Shown here piece after piece: positions 1 to 6,562 of a stretch of 12,347 nt of DNA (position 1 is its first letter; every line of letters starts with the position of its first letter). The notes beneath the pieces were generated by a model that had not been told where the DNA came from, searched no databases, and saw only the letters and a program-made list of their open reading frames with translations. A program made the translations under genes and the position numbers. Source of the stretch: CAZCBJ01 sp964496705. Lineage in GTDB: Bacteria; Chloroflexota; Anaerolineae; Anaerolineales; Anaerolineaceae. The stretch spans positions 1 through 12,347 of the forward strand of contig CAZCBJ010000107.1 of assembly GCA_964496705.1 (NCBI GenBank), given 5' to 3'.

Positions 1-892
1 GCAGCTCCTCGCCCGTGTCGGGATGGATGGCGGTCAGCCCGCTGAACACCCCGGTCTTCTCGCGCTGCAGCTCGACGCGCTCCAGGTCAGATTTGCGGCT
101 GGCCTGCTCCACGTAGGCGGCTACCGCCGGGTCTGACTTCAATTCCTCGACCAGCGCATGTTCGGGCGCCAGCACCATGAAGGTGCAGCCCCACAAGGTA
201 TCCGGACGGGTGGTGAAGACTTGGATGGATTGGCTGCGCCCCTTGAGCGGGAAGCTAATGCGCGCGCCCTCGCTGCGCCCGATCCAGTTGATCTGCGAGA
301 GCCTCACCTTCTCGACAAAGTCGGTCTGCTCCAGACCAGACAGCAGGCGGTCAGCATAAGCGGTGATGCGCACCACCCACTGGCTGATGCGCCGGCGGGT
401 GGTCTCGGCGCCGCAGCGCTCGCAGCGCCCGTTGACCACCTCCTCATTCGCCAGGCCCACCTTGCAGCTCGGGCACCAGTTAATGGGCATCTCCTTTTTA
501 TAGGCCAGCCCGCGTTCAACCAGCTTGAGGAAAATCCACTGCGTCCACCGGTAATAAGCCGGGTCGGTGGTATCGATGACCCTTTCCCAGTCAAAGGACA
601 GCCCCAGGCTTTCCATCTGGCGGCGAAAGGTGGCGGTGTTCTCGGCTTCCACGTCCTGCGGCTTGCGCCCGGTGCGGATGGCGTAATTTTCTGTGGGCAA
701 TCCGAAGGCGTCCCAGCCCATGGGAAAAAGCACATTGAAGCCGCGCATGCGCTGGTAGCGGGCATAAACATCCCCGATGGTAAAGGAAAAGCTGTGCCCG
801 ATGTGCAGCCCCTCGCCCGAAGGATAAGGAAATTCCACGAGCACATACAGCTTCGGCGCGGCGCCAAAATCAACGGCGTGGTAAGGGTTCAT
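1..892 (-). CDS. leuS: Leucyl-tRNA synthetase, N-terminal 297 residues (gene runs off the left edge)
   Basis: Class I aminoacyl-tRNA synthetase that charges tRNA-Leu in the cytoplasm. Seen: the ATP-binding HIGH motif at residues 30-33 after the FPYPSG segment, GWDAFGLP at 59-66, a four-cysteine zinc knuckle (C140, C143, C157, C160), and the start of the CP1 editing domain with TTRPDT at 227-232. These identify leucine specificity rather than Val or Ile. The start is fixed by AGGAGG (898-903 on the plus numbering) 5 nt before the ATG. The N terminus is odd: HIGH lies only 30 residues in, whereas common bacterial enzymes carry about 35 further residues before it, including a Trp-containing helix. 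The upstream in-frame codons do not restore that helix. The gene follows the radical-SAM gene by 40 bp and may be read with it or from its own promoter. The KMSKS half lies outside the window. Confidence 0.95.
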   Translation of the reverse strand, partial: MNPYHAVDFGAAPKLYVLVEFPYPSGEGLHIGHSFSFTIGDVYARYQRMRGFNVLFPMGWDAFGLPTENYAIRTGRKPQDVEAENTATFRRQMESLGLSFDWERVIDTTDPAYYRWTQWIFLKLVERGLAYKKEMPINWCPSCKVGLANEEVVNGRCERCGAETTRRRISQWVVRITAYADRLLSGLEQTDFVEKVRLSQINWIGRSEGARISFPLKGRSQSIQVFTTRPDTLWGCTFMVLAPEHALVEELKSDPAVAAYVEQASRKSDLERVELQREKTGVFSGLTAIHPDTGEEL

Positions 893-912
893 GCGAGCCT
901 CCTGATGGATAT

Positions 913-942
913 AGTGTAGCGCAAATTTGGGTTTAATGTCTG
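913..942 (-). promoter_or_regulatory. Possible promoter for leuS
   Basis: On the minus strand, CAGACA (937-942) and TACACT (913-918) are separated by 18 bp. Each matches the sigma-70 consensus at 4 of 6 positions. The transcript would start about 15-20 nt before the leuS ATG, just ahead of AGGAGG. The -35 box overlaps the last codons of the preceding radical-SAM gene. No T-box or other leader structure fits in this space. Confidence 0.3.
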
Positions 943-2261
943 CGCCTCGCGGCTGATTTGGGCAGCGCAGCCCCGGGCGGGTGGTAGCCGCCAGGCGCAG
1001 CGTGGCAAGCCCCCGCCGTCCGCCCGCTGCCGCAGGGGCAAAGATCGCCCGGCCCACATTCGCTCAGCCGCGCCAGCCCGGCCAGGATCCCCGGCATCTC
1101 CTCCACGGGTCGGTGGGTGTGATAGGCTGCCGCCAGCAGCTTCATCGTCGGCTGGATGTAGTTGAAAAAGGCGCGCAGCCCGACGCACAGATAATTCAAG
1201 CCTGGCTGGCCGTCTCCCGCGCGCAGCACGCGGTCCTTGGGGCAGCCGCCGTTGCACCACTCCAGCACCTCGCAGCGCCGGCAGACCCCGGGAAGCTGAT
1301 CGCGCTTGTCCAGCCCGAAGCGAATCTGGCGCGGTGACGCGACCAGCTCATCCAGCGCCACCTCCAGGATGCTGCCCAACCGGAAATCCGGCTCCACATA
1401 ATGATCGCAGGCGTACAGGTCGCCGTTGAATTCCAGCGCCAGCGCCTGCCCGCAGGTCGGCTCAAAGATGCACAGCCCCGCCGGCTGACCGAGCTGCACC
1501 GCCAGCGCCGCATCAAAGATTTGCACCGAAACGCGCCCCACGTCGCCGCGCAGCCATTCATCGTAGATGGCAATCAGGAAATCGCCGTAAGCCCGCCCGT
1601 CGACCGAGCGGCTGGTCAGCCGCGCGCCGCGCTGCCAGCCCTCGGGATGCGCGCGCTCGACAATGGGGATGAACTGAATGAACGCCGCGCCGACCTCATC
1701 GCGCAGGAAGCGGTACACATCCAGCGGGTGAGCCGCGTTGGCGGCGCTGACGCAGGTCAGGATGTTGAAATCCACGCCATGTTCATGCAGCAAACGCGCC
1801 GCGTGGAAGGCGCGCTCAAAGCTTCCCCCACCGCCCCTGTCGCGGCGGTAAGCGTCATGCAGCCGCTGCGGCCCGTCCAGGCTGAGGCCGACCAGGAAAT
1901 TATGCTCGCGCAGGAATGCGCACCAATCACCATCCAGCAGCGTGCCGTTGGTCTGAAGCGCGTTCTGCACCATCATACCCGCGCGGCGGTGGCGGTGCTG
2001 GAATTCCACCGCCTGGCGGAAGAAGTCCAGACCCATCAGCGTCGGCTCGCCGCCCTGCCAGCCAAAGGTGATCTGGCGCGCAGCGGCGGGCTGGGCGGCG
2101 ATGTACTGGCGGGTGAACTCCTCCAGCAGGCTCGCGCTCATACGAAAATCGGCGCCGGGGTAGAGGCGCTCCTTCTTGAGATAATAACAATAAGCGCAGC
2201 CCAGGTTGCACAGCGGGCCGCGCGGCTTGACCATCAGATGGAAGGCGTGCGGCGCGCTCAT
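933..2261 (-). CDS. Radical SAM/SPASM protein, anaerobic sulfatase-maturase (anSME) type, with SEC-C tail
   Basis: Known role of the family: oxidises a Cys or Ser of a type I sulfatase to formylglycine in the cytoplasm under anaerobic conditions. Seen in 442 residues: the SAM cluster motif C18-x3-C22-x2-C25, GGEP at 70-73, and a full SPASM set C264, C270, C285, C327, C330, C336, C340, C359. Its order and spacing closely match the two auxiliary [4Fe-4S] clusters of anSME. D286, directly after C285, matches the position of the catalytic aspartate in anSME. A SEC-C-like zinc motif follows (C408-P-C410, then C419-H420), then a Pro/Ala-rich end. The start overlaps the stop of the upstream lipid-kinase gene by ATGA, so translation is probably coupled. 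No sulfatase gene is present in the window, so the client protein is unknown. Another peptide-modifying SPASM function remains possible. Confidence 0.88.
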   Translation of the reverse strand: MSAPHAFHLMVKPRGPLCNLGCAYCYYLKKERLYPGADFRMSASLLEEFTRQYIAAQPAAARQITFGWQGGEPTLMGLDFFRQAVEFQHRHRRAGMMVQNALQTNGTLLDGDWCAFLREHNFLVGLSLDGPQRLHDAYRRDRGGGGSFERAFHAARLLHEHGVDFNILTCVSAANAAHPLDVYRFLRDEVGAAFIQFIPIVERAHPEGWQRGARLTSRSVDGRAYGDFLIAIYDEWLRGDVGRVSVQIFDAALAVQLGQPAGLCIFEPTCGQALALEFNGDLYACDHYVEPDFRLGSILEVALDELVASPRQIRFGLDKRDQLPGVCRRCEVLEWCNGGCPKDRVLRAGDGQPGLNYLCVGLRAFFNYIQPTMKLLAAAYHTHRPVEEMPGILAGLARLSECGPGDLCPCGSGRTAGACHAAPGGYHPPGAALPKSAARRRH

Positions 2262-3202
2262 GGATTGGGGCGGGCAAATATCCCCGGTCGGCTGGGGACG
2301 ATCACCCTCAACCCCTGCTTCTGCACCACCACATTCAGCGGTGTGCGGGTGATCACATCGCCGTCCGCCTCCACCGATTGGGGCGGGTCAGCGCTGATGG
2401 TGATCTCACGCCCGCTCCAGTGCGGCAGCGGATTGGCTACCGTCTGCGGCGAGACCAGGCTGGCCGCCAGTGAGGTGAATTCATTCAGATCGCCCTTGCG
2501 CATCAGGAACAGGTCGAGCAGACCGTCATCCATGCGCACGCTGGGCGAGATCACCAGACCGGGGATGCCGATGGTGGCGGCATTGGCGATGGTGCAGGCC
2601 AGCCCCTCGGTTTCCTCCACCTTTCCGTCCACCTCGATGCGGTAATTGGACATCTGCGAGCGGTTCAACGCAGCCAGCGTGCCCATCACGTAGGCCAGCA
2701 GCCCCCAGCGGTCTTTGGCGCTGCGGTCAGCAACCTGCACAGCCAGCGCTTCAAAGCCGATGCCCAACCGCAGCAGGAAGGGATTGCCGTTGGCCCAGCC
2801 CACATCGATACACCGCACTGTGTGCGGCTCGTGGACGATCAGGCGCAGGGCTTCGTGGAGCAGGATGGGCACACCCATCTCGAGCGCCACCGAATTGCCC
2901 GTTCCCCCCGGCAGGATGGCCAGCGGGATGTCGGTGCCGGCCAGCCCGGCGGCCACATCCATCACCGTCCCATCCCCGCCGTAGGCAGCCACCACACTGT
3001 AACCCTGAGCCACTGCGCGCTGCGCGGCGGCCCGCCCGTCCCCATAAGCCTGGGTGACTTCCATATTCCATATCCAGCCCGCTTTTTGGAACAGCTTGTT
3101 GAATTGTTTCAGGTTGGGCGTGCCCTGACCGGCAGCCGGGTTGACAATGATGAAGGCTTTTTTCTTTGGCTCGCGCCGTAGAAACGTCCATCTTCGGTTC
3201 AT
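2258..3202 (-). CDS. Diacylglycerol kinase family lipid kinase (DagK/YegS type)
   Basis: Soluble or membrane-associated kinase expected to phosphorylate a lipid alcohol such as diacylglycerol or a related lipid with ATP. Seen in 314 residues: NPAAG at 21-25, the nucleotide-binding GGDGT at 75-79, PGGTGN at 98-103, the late DDGLLD at 225-230, and a closing EADGD at 278-282. All are in the order of the DAGK catalytic family, and the length is normal. The ATG at 3202 has only a weak upstream ribosome site. The first 15 residues are basic and poorly conserved in the family, so the start is less certain than the rest. The gene overlaps the downstream anSME-like gene by 4 bp and is probably co-transcribed with it. 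The lipid substrate cannot be told from sequence. Confidence 0.93.
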   Translation of the reverse strand: MNRRWTFLRREPKKKAFIIVNPAAGQGTPNLKQFNKLFQKAGWIWNMEVTQAYGDGRAAAQRAVAQGYSVVAAYGGDGTVMDVAAGLAGTDIPLAILPGGTGNSVALEMGVPILLHEALRLIVHEPHTVRCIDVGWANGNPFLLRLGIGFEALAVQVADRSAKDRWGLLAYVMGTLAALNRSQMSNYRIEVDGKVEETEGLACTIANAATIGIPGLVISPSVRMDDGLLDLFLMRKGDLNEFTSLAASLVSPQTVANPLPHWSGREITISADPPQSVEADGDVITRTPLNVVVQKQGLRVIVPSRPGIFARPNP

Positions 3203-3237
3203 AGGTAAATCAAATCCAGGCGGTTATTTTACCACTT

Positions 3238-3264
3238 CCCCTCTCCCGCAAATGCGGGAGAGGG
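3238..3264. repeat. REP-like palindrome between glycosidase and lipid-kinase genes
   Basis: A perfect 12-bp inverted repeat, CCCTCTCCCGCA at 3239-3250 and its complement at 3253-3264, leaves only 2 nt between the arms, so about 11 pairs with a four-base loop can form. Neither strand shows a run of T after the hairpin, so it is not a standard intrinsic terminator. The CCCTCTCCC/GGGAGAGGG core resembles dispersed palindromes that I recall from many Chloroflexota genomes (inference). It lies downstream of the glycosidase stop and may protect or shorten that transcript. Confidence 0.6.
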
Positions 3265-3282
3265 ATTGGGCTTAGCGAAAAA

Positions 3283-4644
3283 TTAATCCGCGAACTGCGG
3301 CAGAAGTGATTGCTGAAGGCCGATCATCTCGTCCATCATCTCCACCGCCTGCTTGTAGGAATCAACGGTGGGATCCAGCAGGATGGCCTGCAGCAGCTTG
3401 CGCCGCGAACGCTCGGCGTAGGCTTCCACCAGCAACTGCTGGATGCTGCACTGGGTGCGCATCAGCGCGGCAATGACCTCGGGCAGCGCATCCATTTTCT
3501 GCGGGACGATGCCGTTTTGATCCACAAAAGCCGGCACCTCCACCGCGGCGCCGTCCGGCAGGTTGGGAATGAAGCCTTTGTTTTCCACAATCACTGCGTC
3601 CAGCATCTGCGCTTTGTTGAACAGCAAGCCCTCCATGATCGGCACGGCCAGCTCGCCGGAGGGGTGCAGATTGGTGTTATCAAATTCGTGATGCTCGGTG
3701 GAGCGAGTTTGCTGCTCGGGCTGCCAGGGGCGGTCGGTGTTGAATCCGTCGATGGTATAGACGAATTCGGGGATGTTGCCGGTCTCCCAGGGTTTGCCCT
3801 CCCGCGCGTCATAGTAGTAGTGCAGTTCGTTGGCCATGAATTCGGTCGCCCAGCGGATGTATTCGCCGTAGTGGTTGACCGCCGGAGAAGGCCATAGCCC
3901 GAAGACACGGAAAAGCACACGCCCCATCCCCAGCTCGTGCCACTGGGTGGCCCACGGCGCACGCCGTTCCACCTCGGCCAGGGCCGGGTAGAGGTCCTCG
4001 CCGGTGTCTTTGTGGCGGATTTCCTGGAAGAAGGTGAAGTGGTTCAATCCGCAGGCTTTGGTCTGCAATTTATCCAGCGGTATTCCCAGCATTTGCGAAA
4101 TCTGGTGCTGACCCATGAACACACCGTGGCACAGCCCCACCGCCTTGGCGCCGGTCAGGCGGTTGACCGCTTCGCACAGGCGCTGCTCGGGATTGGAAAA
4201 GTTGAGCATCCAGGCATCCGGGCAGAGCTTTTCCATCTGGCGCGCCACCTCGACGATGGGGCCCATGTTGCGCAGCGCGTGGAACATGCTGCCGGGACCG
4301 CCGTTCTCGCCGTAGACTTGTTTGAAGCCATATTTGCGCGGGATGTGGAAGTCCATGCTCCAGTACAGATAGCGGTCCACCTCCAGGCCGACGACCACGA
4401 AGCTGGCGCCGGCCAGCGATTCGGTCAAAGAGGTGGTGGTGGTCACCTTCATCTTTTTACCCAGTTTGCCCATCGCCCAGTGCGCGTACTGCTCATTTTC
4501 GGGCAGATGATCGGGGACAATGTCCATCAAGGATAATTCGACGCCCTCTTGCATCAGGCTGTCACTGAACAGCAGGTCGCGGATGACCGCCGGGCCGAAG
4601 GACCGGCTGCCCGCGCCGATAAATGAAACTTTAATGGTGCTCAT
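3283..4644 (-). CDS. Glycoside hydrolase family 4 protein (alpha-glycosidase; CHG-motif subgroup)
   Basis: GH4 enzymes cleave glycosides by an oxidation-elimination mechanism needing NAD+ and Mn2+, usually in the cytoplasm. Seen in 453 residues (numbered from the MM start at 4647): N-terminal Rossmann motif GAGSRSFG at 11-18, GENGGPGS at 113-120, NFSNPE at 149-154, metal-ligand C173 in the CHGV motif, H203 in GLNHF, and HYGEY at 262-266 in the region of the catalytic tyrosine. In the family CHE marks alpha-glucosidases, CHS alpha-galactosidases, and CHG alpha-glucuronidases and galacturonidases, so a uronic-acid substrate is a reasonable guess, not proven. Two ATGs are adjacent. AAGGAG lies 5 nt before the second (4644) and only 2 nt before the first (4647), so the second is chosen. 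A promoter lies 40-60 bp upstream. No sugar transporter is nearby. Confidence 0.92.
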   Translation of the reverse strand: MSTIKVSFIGAGSRSFGPAVIRDLLFSDSLMQEGVELSLMDIVPDHLPENEQYAHWAMGKLGKKMKVTTTTSLTESLAGASFVVVGLEVDRYLYWSMDFHIPRKYGFKQVYGENGGPGSMFHALRNMGPIVEVARQMEKLCPDAWMLNFSNPEQRLCEAVNRLTGAKAVGLCHGVFMGQHQISQMLGIPLDKLQTKACGLNHFTFFQEIRHKDTGEDLYPALAEVERRAPWATQWHELGMGRVLFRVFGLWPSPAVNHYGEYIRWATEFMANELHYYYDAREGKPWETGNIPEFVYTIDGFNTDRPWQPEQQTRSTEHHEFDNTNLHPSGELAVPIMEGLLFNKAQMLDAVIVENKGFIPNLPDGAAVEVPAFVDQNGIVPQKMDALPEVIAALMRTQCSIQQLLVEAYAERSRRKLLQAILLDPTVDSYKQAVEMMDEMIGLQQSLLPQFAD

Positions 4645-4680
4645 CATGACTCCTTAGGGGGTAAGTTGGGGATTGGATTG

Positions 4681-4709
4681 AGTATAACCCTGCGGCATGT
4701 TGAAGGCAA
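4681..4709 (-). promoter_or_regulatory. Promoter of the GH4 glycosidase gene
   Basis: On the minus strand TTGCCT (4704-4709) and TATACT (4681-4686) are separated by exactly 17 bp, matching 4 and 5 of 6 consensus positions. The predicted start is about 30 nt ahead of the glycosidase start codon, with AAGGAG in between. The promoter lies just downstream of the remnant regulator reading frame at 4731-4799. Confidence 0.6.
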
Positions 4710-4730
4710 GGGATTAGACTGGGAGAATCG

Positions 4731-4799
4731 CAGCCCCGCCTGCTCCATGCGCTGCAGCATTTTGGTGATCGTCGCCGGGGTACTGAGCTTTTCTGTCAT
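4731..4799 (-). pseudogene. Fragment resembling a MarR-type winged-helix regulator
   Basis: The minus-strand frame encodes STPATITKMLQRMEQAGL (residues 6-23 from an ATG at 4797-4799). This has the spacing of the recognition helix of MarR-family repressors (S-x2-T-x-T-x2-L-x-R-x-E-x2-G-L). The rest of a MarR protein of about 140 residues is missing: the frame is closed by a TGA 15 bases upstream of the ATG, and the sequence after AGL does not look like the wing. It is therefore most likely the remains of a lost regulator. A DtxR-like origin or chance similarity are alternatives. Confidence 0.45.
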
Positions 4800-4830
4800 G
4801 GGCGAATGGGCGGATCATAAAACTCAGCCA

Positions 4831-4860
4831 TTCCCAAAGCCGTGCTATTTCGGTTACACT
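4831..4860 (+). promoter_or_regulatory. Possible promoter for the cupin gene
   Basis: TTCCCA (4831-4836) and TACACT (4855-4860) are separated by 18 bp, each matching 4 of 6 consensus positions. The start would fall about 50 nt before the cupin ATG at 4919. This is a weak match, proposed because the cupin is divergent from the glycosidase and needs its own promoter. Confidence 0.3.
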
Positions 4861-4918
4861 TTAGCCCTTGGCCACCACACCGTCAACCACTTGGAGACTC
4901 CTTACCCGAGGCAATTTC

Positions 4919-5299
4919 ATGAATACAAATGCCGCCCCGCCCACGCTAAAAATCAATCCCGCCGATAAGCTCCGCCTGATCACTGAGCATTGGCAGCCCC
5001 GCATTGTTGGCGAGTTAAACGATAGTTATATCAAGCTGGCGAAAATCCAGGGTGAATTTGTCTGGCATCAGCATGAGAACGAAGACGAGTTGTTCTGGGT
5101 GCTGAAGGGCCAACTGGTCATCCGCCTGCGCACTGACGACCTTATTTTGGACGAGGGGGAGTTGGTTATCATCCCGCGCGGGGTGGAGCATTGTCCGTGT
5201 GCCGCCGAAGAGGTGCACATCCTGCTCCTGGAACCGAAATCCACCATCAACACCGGAAATGTTCAGAACGCACGCACGACCAACTCAGAATGGATTTAA
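4919..5299 (+). CDS. Small single-domain cupin protein
   Basis: A 126-residue protein of the small cupin-2 type, a metal-binding beta barrel whose members are isomerases, dioxygenases or sensors. Seen: cupin motif 1 with H50-x-H52-x4-E57 and G64, and motif 2 with G80, P86, G88 and H91, so all four usual metal ligands (H50, H52, E57, H91) are present. The C-terminal stretch STINTGNVQNART (108-120) is the usual end of this subfamily, so the protein is complete. The ATG at 4919 follows GAGG by 7 nt. A longer reading from a TTG at 4868 has no ribosome site. The next stretch is a broken methyltransferase gene whose frame overlaps its last codons. The substrate is unknown. Confidence 0.88.
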   Translation: MNTNAAPPTLKINPADKLRLITEHWQPRIVGELNDSYIKLAKIQGEFVWHQHENEDELFWVLKGQLVIRLRTDDLILDEGELVIIPRGVEHCPCAAEEVHILLLEPKSTINTGNVQNARTTNSEWI

Positions 5300-5563
5300 A
5301 CAAGGTGCGCGCGGTGGTGGAAGGCTCAATCACCGACCTGTCGCGCTTCGCCGATGGCAGCTTCGACGCGGCGATCTGCACCGGCGGCAAGCTTTCCCAC
5401 GTGGAGGATGCCGCCGAGGGCGCGCTGGCGGCCTGCGAGCTGGTGCGCGGGGCGAAACCCGGCGCGCTGGCAAATCTGGTTGGAAACCCACCTGTAGACC
5501 TGCACCCACCCCGGCGTGGTGGACATCAGCGAACACATGCTGATCGTCTGCCGAAAGGATTGA
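5290..5563 (+). pseudogene. Degraded SAM-dependent methyltransferase
   Basis: The first part, read from an ATG at 5290, encodes VEGSITDLSRFADGSFDA and then LSHVEDA, CELVR and AKPGAL. These are the post-motif-I strand, motif II and motif III of class I (Methyltransf_11) enzymes. The N-terminal SAM-binding GxGxG half is absent. After KPGAL, where about 70 or more residues should follow, the frame shifts. A short C-terminal end (THPGVVDISEHMLIVCRKD, stop at 5561-5563) appears one frame over, behind an in-frame TAG. Loss of the N terminus, an internal deletion, a frameshift and a stop together mark a dead gene. Sequencing error alone would not explain the missing segments. The intact transporter gene starts 6 bp after the wreck, so transcription through it may still matter. 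Confidence 0.75.
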
Positions 5564-5569
5564 CCCGCG

Positions 5570-6529
5570 TTGCCCGATAACAGTCACCTCACGCGCGGCT
5601 ACCTGATCGCCCTGCTCAGCGCCGCCATCCTTTCGCTAACCGCGATTTTCATCCGCCACCTGACACAGAACTACCAGTTGCCGGCGCTGGTGCTGGCTTT
5701 CTGGCGCGACATTTTCACCGCGCTGGCGCTGCTGCCGATCCTCGCTATCGTCCGCCCCGGGTTGATCCGCGTGACGCGCGCTCAACTCTTGTTTCTGCTG
5801 CTCTACGGGCTGGTGCTGGCGGTGTTCAATTCACTGTGGACGCTGGCGGTGGCGCTGAACGGCGCGGCGGTGGCCACCGTGCTGGCCTACACCTCGGCTG
5901 GCTTCACTGCCCTGCTGGGCTGGTGGCTGTTCCAGGAGCGGTTGGACTGGGCCAAGCTGCTGGCGGTGGCGCTCTGCCTGGGCGGCTGCGTGCTGGTCTC
6001 CGGAGCGCTGGACCCGGCTGCGTGGAGCACCAATCTACTGGGCATCCTGACCGGGATGCTCTCCGGGCTGCTCTACGCCATCTACAGCCTGATGGGGCGC
6101 TCGGCTTCGCGGCGCGGGCTGAATCCGTGGACCACCGTGCTGTACACCTTCGCTTTCGCCGCGCTGTTCCTGCTGGGCTTCAACCTGCTCCCCGGCGGCG
6201 GGCTGCCCGGGACGGCTGCACGCCCGGCTGAGATGTTCTGGCTGGGCGAGCGCTGGCTGGGCTGGGGGCTGCTCATCCTGCTGGCCGTTGGACCCACCCT
6301 GGCCGGCTTCGGGCTGTACAATGTCAGCCTGGGCCTGCTGCCCGCCAGCGTGGCCAACCTGATCCTGACCACCGAGCCAGTCTTCACCGCGCTGATCGCC
6401 TACCTGCTGCTGAGCGAGCGCCTCAACGCCGTTCAGCTCGCCGGCAGTCTGCTGATCCTCGGCGGGGTGGTTTTCCTTAAAATTTTTGAGAGCCGGCCTG
6501 GGCTGCGCGCCCGGGCTGCAACTGACTGA
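5570..6529 (+). CDS. EamA/DMT-superfamily membrane transporter
   Basis: A 319-residue integral inner-membrane protein, made almost entirely of about ten hydrophobic helices in two repeated EamA halves (roughly residues 8-142 and 150-308). This is the usual length and plan of drug/metabolite transporters that export amino acids, nucleotides or other small metabolites. Seen family features: the early FIRHL segment with AFWRDIF (residues 44-50), LFQERLDW at the end of half one, and TTEPVFTAL with LLLSERL at the end of half two. The start is a TTG at 5570 with AAGGA about 10 nt upstream; no better in-frame start exists before the first membrane helix. The gene follows the broken methyltransferase by 6 bp. 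Substrate and direction cannot be told. Confidence 0.9.
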   Translation: MPDNSHLTRGYLIALLSAAILSLTAIFIRHLTQNYQLPALVLAFWRDIFTALALLPILAIVRPGLIRVTRAQLLFLLLYGLVLAVFNSLWTLAVALNGAAVATVLAYTSAGFTALLGWWLFQERLDWAKLLAVALCLGGCVLVSGALDPAAWSTNLLGILTGMLSGLLYAIYSLMGRSASRRGLNPWTTVLYTFAFAALFLLGFNLLPGGGLPGTAARPAEMFWLGERWLGWGLLILLAVGPTLAGFGLYNVSLGLLPASVANLILTTEPVFTALIAYLLLSERLNAVQLAGSLLILGGVVFLKIFESRPGLRARAATD

Positions 6530-6556
6530 AACAAACGCTGTCATTTTTCGTATAAT
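6528..6556 (+). promoter_or_regulatory. Promoter of the lipoprotein gene (probably leaderless)
   Basis: A perfect TATAAT sits at 6551-6556, only 6 bp before the ATG at 6563. A weak -35 (GAAACA, 6528-6533, 3 of 6) is 17 bp upstream and overlaps the end of the transporter gene. With the usual distance to the start point, transcription would begin at or within a base or two of the ATG, giving a leaderless message. No Shine-Dalgarno sequence precedes the ATG, which agrees with this. Confidence 0.6.
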
Positions 6557-6562
6557 GAATAA

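Noticed and set aside
158..919. Long plus-strand open frame opposite leuS
   Set aside because: Its protein has no recognisable motif and lies antisense to a clear LeuS frame; GC-rich DNA keeps such frames open by chance.
893..932. T-box riboswitch ahead of leuS
   Set aside because: The gap is only 40 bp and holds no T-box sequence or terminator hairpin.
1401..2645. 414-codon plus-strand open frame
   Set aside because: It runs antisense across both the radical-SAM and lipid-kinase genes, which carry all diagnostic motifs.
3239..3264. Palindrome as an intrinsic terminator of the glycosidase gene
   Set aside because: No T-run follows the stem on either strand, so it was listed as a REP-like repeat instead.
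4797..4860. The VTEIARL reading upstream of the MarR-like scrap as its continuation
   Set aside because: It is in a different frame and too far from the helix to fit the family spacing, so only the recognition-helix part is claimed.
4868..4918. N-terminal extension of the cupin from a TTG
   Set aside because: No ribosome site there, and the extra 17 residues do not belong to the subfamily; the ATG at 4919 has GAGG at good distance.
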